This document shows, piece after piece, positions 40,360-50,360 of a stretch of 59,311 nucleotides of DNA (its first letter is position 1; each line of letters starts with the position of its first letter). The DNA is from Actinomycetota bacterium (lineage in GTDB: Bacteria; Actinomycetota; Actinomycetes; Mycobacteriales; Micromonosporaceae), in the NCBI GenBank assembly GCA_005885555.1, contig VAWN01000092.1, forward strand, positions 1-59,311, given 5' to 3'. The translations under genes and the position numbers were made by a program. Under the pieces are notes generated by a model. The model was not told the origin of the DNA. It did no database searches and saw only the letters and a program-made list of their open reading frames with translations.

Positions 40360-42105
40360 GTGGTCTCCGGGCCCCCGGTCGGTCGGGTACTCGGTACCGC
40401 CGACGCCACTCCCCTGTCCTTCTGGGTCGCCGTCGAACCCGGCGCCTACCTGCAACTGGACGACGTGGTGGTGACCCGGCGGCAGCTGCCGGACCGGGAG
40501 CCGGTCACGATCGCGGGCGTGGTGACCGCGGTCCGGGCGCGGCACGAGGGCGCGATGTTCGAGTCCGACGTGTTCGCGATCGCGGACGGCACCCTGCCGG
40601 CGCAGGTACAGGAGGCGGCGGAGATCACCACGACCCGGGTGGACCCGGAGCTGTACGTGCCGCCGACGCCGGGTGCGCCGGTGCACCGGGCGGCCGGCGA
40701 GGTACGGGCGAAGGCGCTGTACTTCGACCGGATGGAGCAGCCGGTGCCGCTCGGGGTGGGCCGCGACGGTTCCCCGGTGTACCTCAATTTCGAGTTCCTC
40801 AACGGCCAGCGCGGTGCACACGTGTCGATCTCCGGCGTCTCCGGGGTGGCCACGAAGACGAGCTTCGCCACGTTCCTGCTGTACTCGGTCTTCCGGTCCG
40901 GGGTGCTGGGTGCGGAGGCGGCCAACACCAAGGCGCTGGTGTTCAACGTCAAGGGCGAGGATCTGCTGTTCCTCGACCATCCTAACGCGCGCCTCACCGA
41001 GTCCACTGTGGATGATTACGCGACGCTGGGCCTTACCGCGGAACCGTTCCCGGACGTGGCCGTCTACGCGCCGCCGCGGGCCGGCGACCCGAGCGGCACC
41101 CCGGACGTGTCGAGCCGGCTGGCCGGGGTGGACAGCTTCTACTGGACGCTGGAGGAGTTCTGCGCCGAGCGGCTGCTGCCGTACGTGTTCGCCGACGCGG
41201 ACGACGAGCGGCAGCAGTACACGATGGTGGTGCACGGGGTCACCGCCCATCTGGCGAAGACGGCGGCGCCGGCCGACGGCGGGGTGACCATCGACGGCAC
41301 CCGGATCGGTTCCTACGCCGACCTTGTCGACTTCGTGGTGGCCCAACTGGGCGACGAGGATTCCCGCGCCTTCTGGGTCGGCTCGGCGGTCGGTCTCGGT
41401 ACCGTCAACGCCTTCGCCCGCCGGCTGATCGCCTCAAAGCGCGACCTGGCCCGGCTGATCCGCGGCGACCTGCCGACGGGCCGCCCGCACTCGGTCAACA
41501 CCGCGGAGTCGGCGCAGGTGACCATCGTCGACCTGCACAACCTGCCGGACCGGGCGCAGCGCTTCGTCGTCGGCGTGACGCTGAAGACCGAGTTCGAGCG
41601 CAAGGAGAAGGCGGGCACCGCCAAGCCGCTGCTGTTCGTCGTGCTCGACGAGCTGAACAAGTACGCGCCGCGCGAGGGTTCGAGCCCCATCAAGGAGATC
41701 CTGCTCGACATCGCCGAGCGCGGCCGGTCGCTGGGCGTGGTGCTGATCGGCGCGCAGCAGACGGCGAGCGAGGTGGAGCGGCGCATCGTCGCCAACTCGG
41801 CGATCCGCGTGGTGGGCCGGCTGGATCCGGCCGAGGCCGGGCGGCCGGAGTACGGCTTCCTGCCGCCGGCGCAGCGCGCGCGGGCGCTGATCGCCAAGCC
41901 CGGCACCATGTTCGTCAACCAGCCGGAGCTTCCGGTACCGCTGGTCGTCGAGTTCCCCTTTCCGGCCTGGGCGACGCGACCGGCCGAGGCGGGACCGGCG
42001 CCGCGCGCGACGCTGCGCTCGCTGACCCAGGCGGCCGACGCGTTCGCGGTCGTCGGCGCCCGGCCGGCCGGTGCGTCCCTGTCCGACGACGACATCCCGT
42101 TCTGA
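40360..42105 (+). CDS. HerA-type (DUF87) hexameric ATPase
   Basis: A 581-residue protein with an N-terminal HAS-barrel-like part (PVGRVLGTADATPLSFWVAV) and a FtsK/HerA ATPase core. The Walker A region is ISGVSGVATKTSF, with Thr in place of the Gly before Lys; Walker B is LLFVVLDELNKYAP; a sensor-like GVVLIGAQQTASEVE and C-terminal VVGRLDPAEAG follow. HerA pumps DNA towards NurA in archaea. The GTG at 40360 gives the normal family N-terminus. It is the first gene of the repair operon; its stop overlaps the sbcD start (TGATG). Confidence 0.85.
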   Translation: MVSGPPVGRVLGTADATPLSFWVAVEPGAYLQLDDVVVTRRQLPDREPVTIAGVVTAVRARHEGAMFESDVFAIADGTLPAQVQEAAEITTTRVDPELYVPPTPGAPVHRAAGEVRAKALYFDRMEQPVPLGVGRDGSPVYLNFEFLNGQRGAHVSISGVSGVATKTSFATFLLYSVFRSGVLGAEAANTKALVFNVKGEDLLFLDHPNARLTESTVDDYATLGLTAEPFPDVAVYAPPRAGDPSGTPDVSSRLAGVDSFYWTLEEFCAERLLPYVFADADDERQQYTMVVHGVTAHLAKTAAPADGGVTIDGTRIGSYADLVDFVVAQLGDEDSRAFWVGSAVGLGTVNAFARRLIASKRDLARLIRGDLPTGRPHSVNTAESAQVTIVDLHNLPDRAQRFVVGVTLKTEFERKEKAGTAKPLLFVVLDELNKYAPREGSSPIKEILLDIAERGRSLGVVLIGAQQTASEVERRIVANSAIRVVGRLDPAEAGRPEYGFLPPAQRARALIAKPGTMFVNQPELPVPLVVEFPFPAWATRPAEAGPAPRATLRSLTQAADAFAVVGARPAGASLSDDDIPF

Positions 42106-43247
42106 TGAAGCTGCTGCACACCTCCGACTGGCATGTGGGGAAGGTCCTCAAGGGACAGTCCCGGATGGCCGAGCACGTCGCGGTACTCAAGCAGGTCGTC
42201 GACATCGCCCGCGGCGAGCGGCCGGATCTGGTCATCGTCGCCGGGGACCTGTTCGACACCGCGGCGCCCACGCCGGACGCGAAGCGGGTGGTGACGCGGG
42301 CGCTGTCCGCGCTGCGGCGCACCGGGGCCGAGGTGGTGGCGATCGCCGGCAACCACGACAACGGCGCCGAACTCGACGCGCTGCGCTCGTGGGCCGAGGC
42401 GGCCGGCGTCACGCTGCGCGGGTCGGTGCGCGACCGGGCCGAGGACCATCTCATCACCGGGCGCACCGCGGGCGGCGAAGACTGGCGGCTGGTCGCGCTG
42501 CCGTTCCTGTCGCAGCGCTACGCGGTGCGGGCCACCGAGATGTTCGCGCTGTCCGCGGCCGAGGCGACGCAGACCTACGCCGACCACGTGGGCCGGCTGC
42601 TGGCGCGGCTGACCGAAGGGTTCGACGGCGGCGTGGTCAACCTCGTCACCGCGCACCTGACCGTTGTCGGCGGGATGCTCGGCGGTGGCGAGCGGGACGC
42701 GCACACGATCCAGGCGTATGCGGTACCGGCGACGGTGTTCCCGACCAGCGCGCACTACGTCGCGCTCGGGCACCTGCACCGGCGGCAGAGCGTGCTGGGA
42801 CCGTGCCCGGTGCACTACAGCGGCGCACCGCTGGCGATCGACTTCGGCGAGGAGGAGAACACGCCGTCGGTGACGGTCGTCGAGGTGACCGCGGCGACGG
42901 CGGCGAAGACCCGCGACGTACCCGTCACCAGCGCGACACCGTTGCGCACGGTACGCGGGACGGTGGCGGAACTGTCCACAATGGACACCGGTGACGCATG
43001 GCTGCGAGTGTATGTGACCGAACAGCCGCGGGCGGGACTGCGCGAGGCGGTCCAGGAGGTGCTGCCGCGGGCGCTGGAGGTACGCATCGACCCGGCCCTG
43101 CTCGCGGAAACCGAGGCGCCGCAACGGGCGCAGCGCTCCGGCCGGGCCGCCCGCGACCTGTTCGCCGACTACCTCAGCAGCCGCGGCCACGCCGACCCGG
43201 ACGTCGTCGCGCTGTTCGACCGGTTGTACGGGGAGGTGGCGCACTGA
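42105..43247 (+). CDS. sbcD: Exonuclease subunit SbcD (Mre11 family)
   Basis: A 380-residue metallophosphoesterase with all five motifs: HTSDWHVGK, VAGDLFD, AGNHDN, VTAHLTV and ALGHLHRRQ. With SbcC it forms the nuclease that processes blocked and hairpin DNA ends. Its ATG shares one base with the herA stop and its stop shares one base with the sbcC start. The C-terminal part (about 290-380) is the SbcC-binding region. Confidence 0.93.
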   Translation: MKLLHTSDWHVGKVLKGQSRMAEHVAVLKQVVDIARGERPDLVIVAGDLFDTAAPTPDAKRVVTRALSALRRTGAEVVAIAGNHDNGAELDALRSWAEAAGVTLRGSVRDRAEDHLITGRTAGGEDWRLVALPFLSQRYAVRATEMFALSAAEATQTYADHVGRLLARLTEGFDGGVVNLVTAHLTVVGGMLGGGERDAHTIQAYAVPATVFPTSAHYVALGHLHRRQSVLGPCPVHYSGAPLAIDFGEEENTPSVTVVEVTAATAAKTRDVPVTSATPLRTVRGTVAELSTMDTGDAWLRVYVTEQPRAGLREAVQEVLPRALEVRIDPALLAETEAPQRAQRSGRAARDLFADYLSSRGHADPDVVALFDRLYGEVAH

Positions 43248-45714
43248 TGCGCCTGCACGGCTTCACCGTCTTCCGCGACGCCACCACCATCGACTTCACC
43301 GACGCCGACTTCTTCGCCCTGGTCGGCCCGACCGGCTCGGGAAAGTCGACCGTGCTCGACGCGATGTGCTTCGCGCTGTACGGCACCGTACCGCGGTGGA
43401 GCGACCGCCGTTCGGTCGCCAACGCGCTCGCCCCGTCGGCGTCGGAGGCCCGGGTGCGGCTGGTCTTCGAGGCGGCCTCGAGGCGGCCGGGGCACGGTAT
43501 GCGGCGACGCGGGTGGTACGGCGCGACGGCAAGGGCCGCATCAACACCACCCACGCCGGGCTGGAACTGCTGCCGCGCGGGTTCGACCTGTCCACACTGG
43601 ACGGTGAGCTGACCGAACTCGGCGAGCCGCTGGCCGGTACCCCGGCGGAAATGGACGGCGCGGTACTGGCCGCGGTCGGGCTGCCGTACGAGCAGTTCAC
43701 CTCCTGCGTGGTGCTGCCGCAGGGGCAGTTCGCCGAGTTCCTCCACGCCAGGCCCGCCGCCCGCCAGCAGATCCTGGTCAACCTGCTGGGCCTGTCGGTG
43801 TACGAGCGGATCCGCGACCAGGCCACCGCCGAGGCCACGAAGGCGGAGGCGCACCTCTCCGCGACCGACCGGCTGATCGCCGACCTGTCCGGCGCGAGCG
43901 ACGAGGCGCTGGCCGCGGCGACCGCACGGGTCGACGAACTGCAGCGGCTGAGCGGGGCGGTGGAGTCGGCGGTACCGGCGCTGGTGCAGGCGCAACAGGA
44001 CGCGGCGGCCGCGGCGGGCGCGCTGGCCGAGCTGGACGCGCAGATGGCTGCGTTGAGCCAGGTTCGGGCGCCGCAGGACGCCGGCCGGACCGCGGCGGCG
44101 CTCGCCGCGGCGCAGCTCGCGGCGCAGGCGGCCGCGGAGGCGGTGACCGCGGCCGAGGAGCGCGAGGAGAAGGTGCGCGGCGAGTTGGCCGCGGCCGGCG
44201 ATCCGACGGCGCTGCACCGGTTGCTCGACGGGTACGCCGAACGGGACCGGCTGGCCGCGCAGCTGGCCGACCTGGCCGACGGTCTGGGCACAGCGCAGGC
44301 CGAGCACGCGAAGGCGGTGGCCGCGCTCGCGGCCTCCACGACGAACGCCGAGGCGGCCGCCGCGGCGGTGCGGCAGGCCGAGCACGACGCGGAAGCCGCC
44401 CGCACGCGCGACCGGGCCGCGACGCTGCGGCCGCACCTCGTCGCCGGGCAGCCGTGCCCGGTGTGCGAGCAGACTGTCGTCACCATGCCGGCGGTACCCG
44501 ACGTGCCCGCGCTCAAGGCAGCCAACGCCGCCCTGGCCAAGGCGCAGAAGACCGCCGAGGCGGCGCAGCGTACCGTCACCGCGCGCGACAAGGCGGTACG
44601 CGACCTGGACCGCACCCTCGCAGCCGTTGGTGCACAACGCGACCAGCTCCACACGCGACACTCCACAGTGGACGGTGCGCTGGCCGGTGCACCGCAGCCG
44701 GACGCGATCCGCGCCGAACTCGCCGCGCTGGCCGGACTCCAGCGGGGTGTCGACGAGGCTGGCGGCGAGGTACGCGCGGCACGGGAGGCGCACCGGCGCG
44801 CGGCCACGGCGCTGGAACAGGCCCGCACCCGGCTACGGGCGGCGTGGCAGGGCTTCGACCGGATGCGCGACGCGGTGGCGCCGCTCGGTCCCCCGCCGGC
44901 CGATCGCGACGACCTCGCGGCCGCGTGGGACACCCTGACCGCATGGGCGGCGTCCACAGTGGACGATCGCCGGGCGGATCGGGACGCGCTCGCGACCGGC
45001 GTCCGCGACGCCGAGGCCGCGGCGCAGGCGGCGGCGACCGGGCTCGCGGCGCTGTTTGTCGAGGCCGGGCTGACGGCACCCCGGGGGGACGCCGCCCGCG
45101 CCGCCGCCGTCGCGCTCACCCAGGCACAGGGCGCGCACGCCGCGATCGTGGAGAAGCGGGAGAGCGCGCGCAAGCTGCGGGAACAGCGGGCCGGGTACGA
45201 GCGGGCCGCCCAGGTCGCCCGGGCGCTGGCCAACCACCTGCGCGCCAACAACTTCGAGCGCTGGCTGCTGGAGGAGGCGCTGGACCTGCTGGTCGACGGC
45301 GCCTCGGGGATCCTGCGCGAACTGTCCGGCGGGCAGTACGAACTGGGGCACGACAAGGGCGAGTTCTTCGTCGTCGACCACCACGACGCGGGGCTGCGCC
45401 GGGCCGTGCGCACCCTGTCCGGCGGCGAGACGTTCCAGGCGTCGCTGTCGCTCGCGCTGGCCCTGTCCGAGCAACTGGTCGGGGTGTCCACGGCGACGGC
45501 GAGCCTGGAGTCGATCGTGCTCGACGAGGGCTTCGGTACCCTCGACACCGCCACCCTGGACATGGTCGCCGCGACGCTGGAGAACCTGGCCGCCCGCGGG
45601 GACCGGATGGTCGGCGTGGTGACCCACGTACCGGCGCTGGCCGAACGCATCCCGGTGCGGTACGAAGTACGTAAGGACGCCCGGTCGGCGCGCGTGGAGA
45701 GGGTCGGGCTGTGA
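43247..45714 (+). pseudogene. sbcC: sbcC (Rad50-like ATPase), frame broken by an 11-bp duplication
   Basis: The 5' part encodes MRLHGFTVFRDATTIDFTDA and Walker A GPTGSGKST up to VRLVFEAA. The frame then shifts and the rest, from GARYAATRVVRRDGKGRI to KDARSARVERVGL, is in another frame. An exact 11-bp tandem duplication (43467-43488) causes the break; with one copy removed the gene codes for 818 residues. The remainder is intact: coiled coils, the zinc-hook CPVCE near residue 400, signature LSGGETFQASLSLALALSE and Walker B SIVLDEGFGTLD. As written, only a truncated N-terminal peptide ending at 43612 would be made. Confidence 0.9.
43467..43488 (+). repeat. 11-bp tandem duplication disrupting sbcC
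   Basis: TCGAGGCGGCC occurs twice in direct contact (43467-43477 and 43478-43488). One copy gives the reading VFEAAGARYAATRV expected for SbcC; two copies shift the frame by 11 bases. Confidence 0.95.
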
Positions 45715-46652
45715 GGTACACCGTCGAACCCTGGAGCCCGAGCTTCGGCAGCCCCAACCAGCTGGACGGCAGCACGCCGCAGACGCAGAGCACGGCCGAA
45801 CTGAAGCTCGACGTCGAGCTTCCGGTGGACTCCTGGCGGCCGTTGCCGGCGCGCACCGACCTGGCACCGCCGCCGGTGGTGCTGCTCGTCGACGGGGTAC
45901 GGCGGATCGACGCATACCTGTGGATCGAGGACGACGACGGCGCCTCGTACCCGGCCGTGGCCGCCTCGTACGCGGCCGGCGTGGTGCGCTGCGACCTGCG
46001 TCGCCGGGTCGCCGACGTGCTGCACCACAGGGTGCGGCGCGGACTGTTCACCGCCGCCCCCGGCGCGACCGCGATCGGCGAGTACGAACCGCAGCACGCC
46101 AAGGGAAGCCGGCACGAAGACGTGGTGAAGGCGGTCCAGCCGGCGATGCTGGCGCTGGAGCTGGTGGTGTCCGAGGAGGTACGGAAGTCCACTGTGGACG
46201 ATGACGACCTGCTCGTCACCGACGGGCCCTTGCGCGGCCGGCACCGGTTGGCGCGCACCGTCGGATACATCAAGACGCTGGAGACCGACTACCTGTGCCA
46301 GCCGCAGGCGAAGGTGGTCACCGGCTGCCGGCCGGGTGAGCGTTCGCCGGTGTTCCTCACCGGACCGCAGTGGCCGCACTATTCGTGGTACGTCAGGCTT
46401 CCCGGCCGGGGCGGGCATCCGTGGGCCGGCATGGTACGGGTGCAGGGCTCGCCGGATCTGACGCCGCAACAGGCCGCCGCGCTCGCCGACCGGTCCACGG
46501 TGACGTTGCCGCGCTTCGCCTCGACCGGGTACAAGGATCCGCGCGCGCCGCAGAACCTGGTACCCGTCGCCGGGCTGGAACGCAAGCTGCGCAACCTGCT
46601 CGGCGATCCCCGGCTGCTGCACCGCACGCTGACAAAGGCGAGCGTGGGATGA
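45711..46652 (+). CDS. NurA-like nuclease
   Basis: A 313-residue protein with the features of NurA 5'-3' nucleases: an early acidic strand VVLLVDGVRRIDAYLW (Asp61), LLVTDGPLRGRHRLARTVGY followed by IKT near residues 167-190, and a late block PRFASTGYKDPRAPQNL. The match is to motif pattern and context, not close identity. The GTG start overlaps the sbcC stop (GTGA) and the stop overlaps the glycosylase start (ATGA). In archaea NurA works with HerA, Mre11 and Rad50. Confidence 0.7.
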   Translation: MRYTVEPWSPSFGSPNQLDGSTPQTQSTAELKLDVELPVDSWRPLPARTDLAPPPVVLLVDGVRRIDAYLWIEDDDGASYPAVAASYAAGVVRCDLRRRVADVLHHRVRRGLFTAAPGATAIGEYEPQHAKGSRHEDVVKAVQPAMLALELVVSEEVRKSTVDDDDLLVTDGPLRGRHRLARTVGYIKTLETDYLCQPQAKVVTGCRPGERSPVFLTGPQWPHYSWYVRLPGRGGHPWAGMVRVQGSPDLTPQQAAALADRSTVTLPRFASTGYKDPRAPQNLVPVAGLERKLRNLLGDPRLLHRTLTKASVG

Positions 46653-47581
46653 GAACGCTGCGCCTGCCGGAGCACTACGACTTCACCGGTACCCTGCGGG
46701 CGCTGGTGGAGAAGGGGCGCGACCCGACGGCGCGGATGACGGCCGACGAGCTGTGGTGGGCCTGCCGCACCCCGGACGGCCCAGCCACGCTGCACCTTGC
46801 GCGGCACGCGGATGCCTTGCACGCCAAGGGTTTCGGGCCGGGTGCGGACTGGGTCGTCGAGCACGCCGACGCGATCGCCGGGCTGCACGACGACGTGACC
46901 GGCTTCACCGCACTGGCGGGCAAGGATCCGGTCGTCCGCGAGGCGTGGCACCGCCGGCCGGGCCTGCGGCTGACGAGCACCGGCCGGCTGTTCCGGCACC
47001 TGGTGCCGACGGTACTGGCGCAGAAGGTCACCGGCCGCGAAGCCTTCCGGTCCTACGTGCGGATCCTGCGCCACTTCGGCGAACCCGCGCCCGGTCCGGT
47101 ACCGGAGCTGTTGCTGCCGCCCGATCCGGCCGCGGTGGCGGCGGCGCCCTACTGGGTCTTCCACCCCTTCGGCGTGGAGGCCAAGCGGGCCGACGCGCTG
47201 CGGCGGGTGGCCGCGGAGGCGCCGCGGCTGGAAGCCGAGCCCGACGCGGCCGCGGCGACCCGGCGGCTGACCGCGATCGCCGGCATCGGCGCGTGGACCG
47301 CGGCCGAGGTGGTCCGCGTCGCGTACGGCGACCCGGATGCGGTGACCGTCGGCGACTACCACATCCCGCACCACGTCGTGCACGCGCTGACCGGCGCCCC
47401 CCGCGCCGGCTCCCGCGAGGCCCGGCCGGGTGAGCTGAGCCCGGCCGATGCCCGCATGCTGGAACTGCTCGAACCGTTCCGCCCGCAACGGGCCCGGGTG
47501 TGCCAGGTATTGCTGGCGACGGCGCCGGGCGCGCCCCGGTACGGTCCGCGGATGCCGCTGCGCTCCTTCGCCCACTTCTGA
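46649..47581 (+). CDS. AlkA-type DNA-3-methyladenine glycosylase
   Basis: A 310-residue HhH-GPD superfamily glycosylase: FRHLVPTVLAQKVTGREAFR, the helix-hairpin-helix LTAIAGIGAWTAAEVVRVA and the catalytic Asp region DPDAVTVGDYHIPHHV. There is no iron-sulfur cluster at the C-terminus. It should release alkylated bases. The ATG overlaps the NurA stop, so it belongs to the same operon; its stop overlaps an in-frame ATG of the ligase gene (TGATG). Confidence 0.88.
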   Translation: MRTLRLPEHYDFTGTLRALVEKGRDPTARMTADELWWACRTPDGPATLHLARHADALHAKGFGPGADWVVEHADAIAGLHDDVTGFTALAGKDPVVREAWHRRPGLRLTSTGRLFRHLVPTVLAQKVTGREAFRSYVRILRHFGEPAPGPVPELLLPPDPAAVAAAPYWVFHPFGVEAKRADALRRVAAEAPRLEAEPDAAAATRRLTAIAGIGAWTAAEVVRVAYGDPDAVTVGDYHIPHHVVHALTGAPRAGSREARPGELSPADARMLELLEPFRPQRARVCQVLLATAPGAPRYGPRMPLRSFAHF

Positions 47582-47658
47582 TGGTCGCGATCACCGACGA
47601 GATCTCCGCGGCCATCGCGCGGGTCACCGTGGAATGGAGAAGGTGCAGACTGGTCTGC

Positions 47659-48744
47659 GTGGACCTGCCGATCATGCCGCCGCTTGAGCCGATGCTCGCC
47701 AAGGCGGTACCCGATGTCCCGGTCGCCGACGGGATGACCTACGAACCGAAGTGGGACGGCTTCCGCTGCATCATCTTCCGCGACGGCGACGAGGTCGAGC
47801 TGGCCAGCCGGGGCGGTAAGACGCTGACCCGGTACTTCCCGGAGGTCGTCGAGCAGGCGCGGCAGCAGCTGCCGGCGCGCTGCGCGGTCGACGTCGAGCT
47901 CGTGGTGATCCGGCGCGACGCGGGGGCCACCCCGAAGCTGGACTTCGAGCTGCTCGGGCAGCGCATCCACCCGGCCGCCTCGCGGGTGAGGATGCTCGCC
48001 GAGACCACGCCCGCGTCGATCGTCGCGTTCGACCTGTTGCTGCTCGGCGATCTCGTCCTGCTTGAGACGCCATATCCGCGGCGGCGCGAGCGGCTGGAAG
48101 AGCTTCTGGCCAAGGCGACCCCGCCGGTGTACCTGACGCCGACCACCACCGACGTGGCCACCGCCCGGCAGTGGTTCCAGGTCTTCGAGGGCGCCGGGCT
48201 CGACGGGCTCGTCGCCAAGCCGGCGGACCTGCCGTACGAGCCGGGCAAGCGGCTCATGTACAAGGTCAAGCACGCCCGTACCGCCGACGTCGTGGTGGCC
48301 GGCTTCCGGTACCACAAGTCCGGCCCGGTGGTCGGCTCGCTGCTGCTCGGCCTCTACGACGACGAGGGCCGGCTGCACCACGTCGGGGTCAGCGCGAGCT
48401 TCCCCATGGACCGGCGCGCCGAGCTGCTCGACGAGATCGCCCCGTACCGGATGGAGGACATCGAGAACCACCCCTGGGCGCAGTGGGGCACCCTGGCCGC
48501 GGAGCTGGGTACCCAGCGGATGCCCGGCGGGGTCAGCCGGTGGACCGGCAAGAAGGACCTGTCCTGGCAGCCGCTGCGGCCGGAGTGGGTGATCGAGGTC
48601 GGGTACGACGCGATGGAGGGCGACCGCTTCCGACATACCGCACAGTTCAAGCGTTCCCGCCCGGACCGGACCCCCGGGTCGTGTACCTACGACCAGCTCG
48701 ACCGGCCGGTACGGTTCAACGTCGACGAGGTCCTCGCGGGTTGA
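47659..48744 (+). CDS. ATP-dependent DNA ligase (LigC type)
   Basis: A 361-residue ligase. The adenylated Lys31 is in YEPKWDGFR; further motifs are ELASRGGKTLTRYFPE, CAVDVELVVI, IVAFDLLLL, GLDGLVAKPADLPYEPGKR and YKVKHARTADVVVAG; an OB-fold follows. It is a stand-alone ligase without LigD polymerase or nuclease domains. GTG at 47659 matches the family start VDLPIMPPLEPML. An ATG at 47581 would add 26 residues and share a base with the glycosylase stop, as at other junctions of this operon, so it remains possible. Confidence 0.88.
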   Translation: MDLPIMPPLEPMLAKAVPDVPVADGMTYEPKWDGFRCIIFRDGDEVELASRGGKTLTRYFPEVVEQARQQLPARCAVDVELVVIRRDAGATPKLDFELLGQRIHPAASRVRMLAETTPASIVAFDLLLLGDLVLLETPYPRRRERLEELLAKATPPVYLTPTTTDVATARQWFQVFEGAGLDGLVAKPADLPYEPGKRLMYKVKHARTADVVVAGFRYHKSGPVVGSLLLGLYDDEGRLHHVGVSASFPMDRRAELLDEIAPYRMEDIENHPWAQWGTLAAELGTQRMPGGVSRWTGKKDLSWQPLRPEWVIEVGYDAMEGDRFRHTAQFKRSRPDRTPGSCTYDQLDRPVRFNVDEVLAG

Positions 48745-48807
48745 CCCCAGGGTCGTACGCTAGGACGCCGACCCGGCAACCCGCCGGGCAGCGGGGAGGA
48801 ACAAGCT

Positions 48808-50358
48808 GTGCGCCGTCGTACCGTTTCCGTGACCGTCGCGCTCCTGGCGCTGCTGTTGAGCGGCTGCACGGCGCCGACCGTGCGCTGGGTCTCGCCCACC
48901 TCCGGGCGGCCCTCGGCCAGCGCGTCGGCCACGGGCGGGTTCCAGGTCAGCCCGCCGGCCTGGCGCTCCTGCCTCGACGAGGCCGACAAGGTGCTGCAGG
49001 GACAGCGGCCGCGCGGCATCGGGTACGACTGCGCCACGGTCCAGGTACCCCAGGACTGGAGCCACCCCGACCCGGCCAAGAGCTTCCACCTGTCCCTGGT
49101 ACGGGTGCGCAGCCAGGACCAGACCGGCCGGATCGGCTCGCTGCTGGTCAATCCCGGCGGCCCCGGCGGCTCCGGCGTGGACCTGGCCATGTACCTGTCC
49201 GCCCAGCTCCCCGACGACGTGCTCAACCGCTTCGACGTGATCGGCTTCGACCCGCGCGGCGTCGACCGCTCCGACCCGGTCAAGTGCTTCGCCGACGCCG
49301 ACATGGACGCCTACTTCGCGTTCGACCCGGACCCGGTGGCGCAGGCCGACTTCGACGCGTTCGTCGCGCTGAACAAGAAGATGGCCACCGGCTGCCAGAC
49401 GAAGTACGGCGACGAGCTGCCGCTGTTCTCCACCGAGCAGGCCGCCCGGGACATGGACGGTATCCGGCAGTCGCTGGGCGAGCAGAAGCTGACCTACCTC
49501 GGCTTCTCGTACGGCACCCTGCTCGGCGCCACCTACGCGCAACTGTTCCCGAAGAACATCCGGGCCTTCGTGCTCGACGGCGCGGTCGACCCGACCCAGC
49601 AGGCGATCGCCTCCGCGGAGGGCCAGGCGAAGGGGTTCAGCCACGCGTTCGACGAGTTCGCCGCGTGGTGCAAGGGCAACGCCGCGCAGTGCCCGGCCGG
49701 CCCGGACGCCAAGGCGACGCTGACCGCCGCGCTGGACAAGGGCCGCAAGGCGCCGCTCACCGCCGCCGACGGCCGCAAGCTCACCGCGGGCTGGATTCTT
49801 CTGGGTACCTTCGAGGCGCTGTACTCCCAACGCCTGTGGCCGGTCCTCGCGCAGGGCCTGGCCGGCGCCACCGGCAACGACCCGAAGCGGATCCTGCAAC
49901 TGTCCGACGAGTACGCCGAACGCGACCCCAATGGCCACTACGGCAACATGATCGACGTGTTCAACACCGTCTCCTGCGACGACGACGCCAGCGGCGAGAC
50001 CACCACCCAGGCGCGCAGCCTGCAGAGCCGGTGGCGCAGCCAGTACCCCGTCTTCGGTACGTCGCTCGCGATGGGCATCGTGTCGTGCGCGGTGTGGCCG
50101 GCAAAGCGCGACCCGTTCCCGACCGGCAAGGCGGTCGGGGCACCGCCGGTCGTGGTCGTGGGTACCGTCAACGACCCGGCCACGCCCTACGAGCAGACCG
50201 CGAAGCTGGCCACCATGCTCGGCGTCGGCCACGTGGTGACCTGGGAGGGCGAGGGCCACACCGCATACCCGCAGACGACCTGCATCCGCGCGGCCGTCGA
50301 CGCGTACCTCATCAACCTGACCGTCCCGCCCGACGGCCTGCGCTGCCCGCCGAAGTAG
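48808..50358 (+). CDS. Secreted alpha/beta-hydrolase lipoprotein (tripeptidyl aminopeptidase type)
   Basis: A 516-residue lipoprotein with lipobox LLLSGC (Cys20). The fold is that of the SlpD/Tap proteases: LLVNPGGPGGSGVDL (oxyanion region), FDVIGFDPRGVDRS, the nucleophile YLGFSYGTLLGATYA, late Asp in GTVNDPATPYEQ and His in WEGEGHTAYP. It should trim peptides outside the cell. GTG at 48808 has GGGGAGGA seven bases upstream. Confidence 0.9.
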   Translation: MRRRTVSVTVALLALLLSGCTAPTVRWVSPTSGRPSASASATGGFQVSPPAWRSCLDEADKVLQGQRPRGIGYDCATVQVPQDWSHPDPAKSFHLSLVRVRSQDQTGRIGSLLVNPGGPGGSGVDLAMYLSAQLPDDVLNRFDVIGFDPRGVDRSDPVKCFADADMDAYFAFDPDPVAQADFDAFVALNKKMATGCQTKYGDELPLFSTEQAARDMDGIRQSLGEQKLTYLGFSYGTLLGATYAQLFPKNIRAFVLDGAVDPTQQAIASAEGQAKGFSHAFDEFAAWCKGNAAQCPAGPDAKATLTAALDKGRKAPLTAADGRKLTAGWILLGTFEALYSQRLWPVLAQGLAGATGNDPKRILQLSDEYAERDPNGHYGNMIDVFNTVSCDDDASGETTTQARSLQSRWRSQYPVFGTSLAMGIVSCAVWPAKRDPFPTGKAVGAPPVVVVGTVNDPATPYEQTAKLATMLGVGHVVTWEGEGHTAYPQTTCIRAAVDAYLINLTVPPDGLRCPPK

Positions 50359-50360
50359 CC

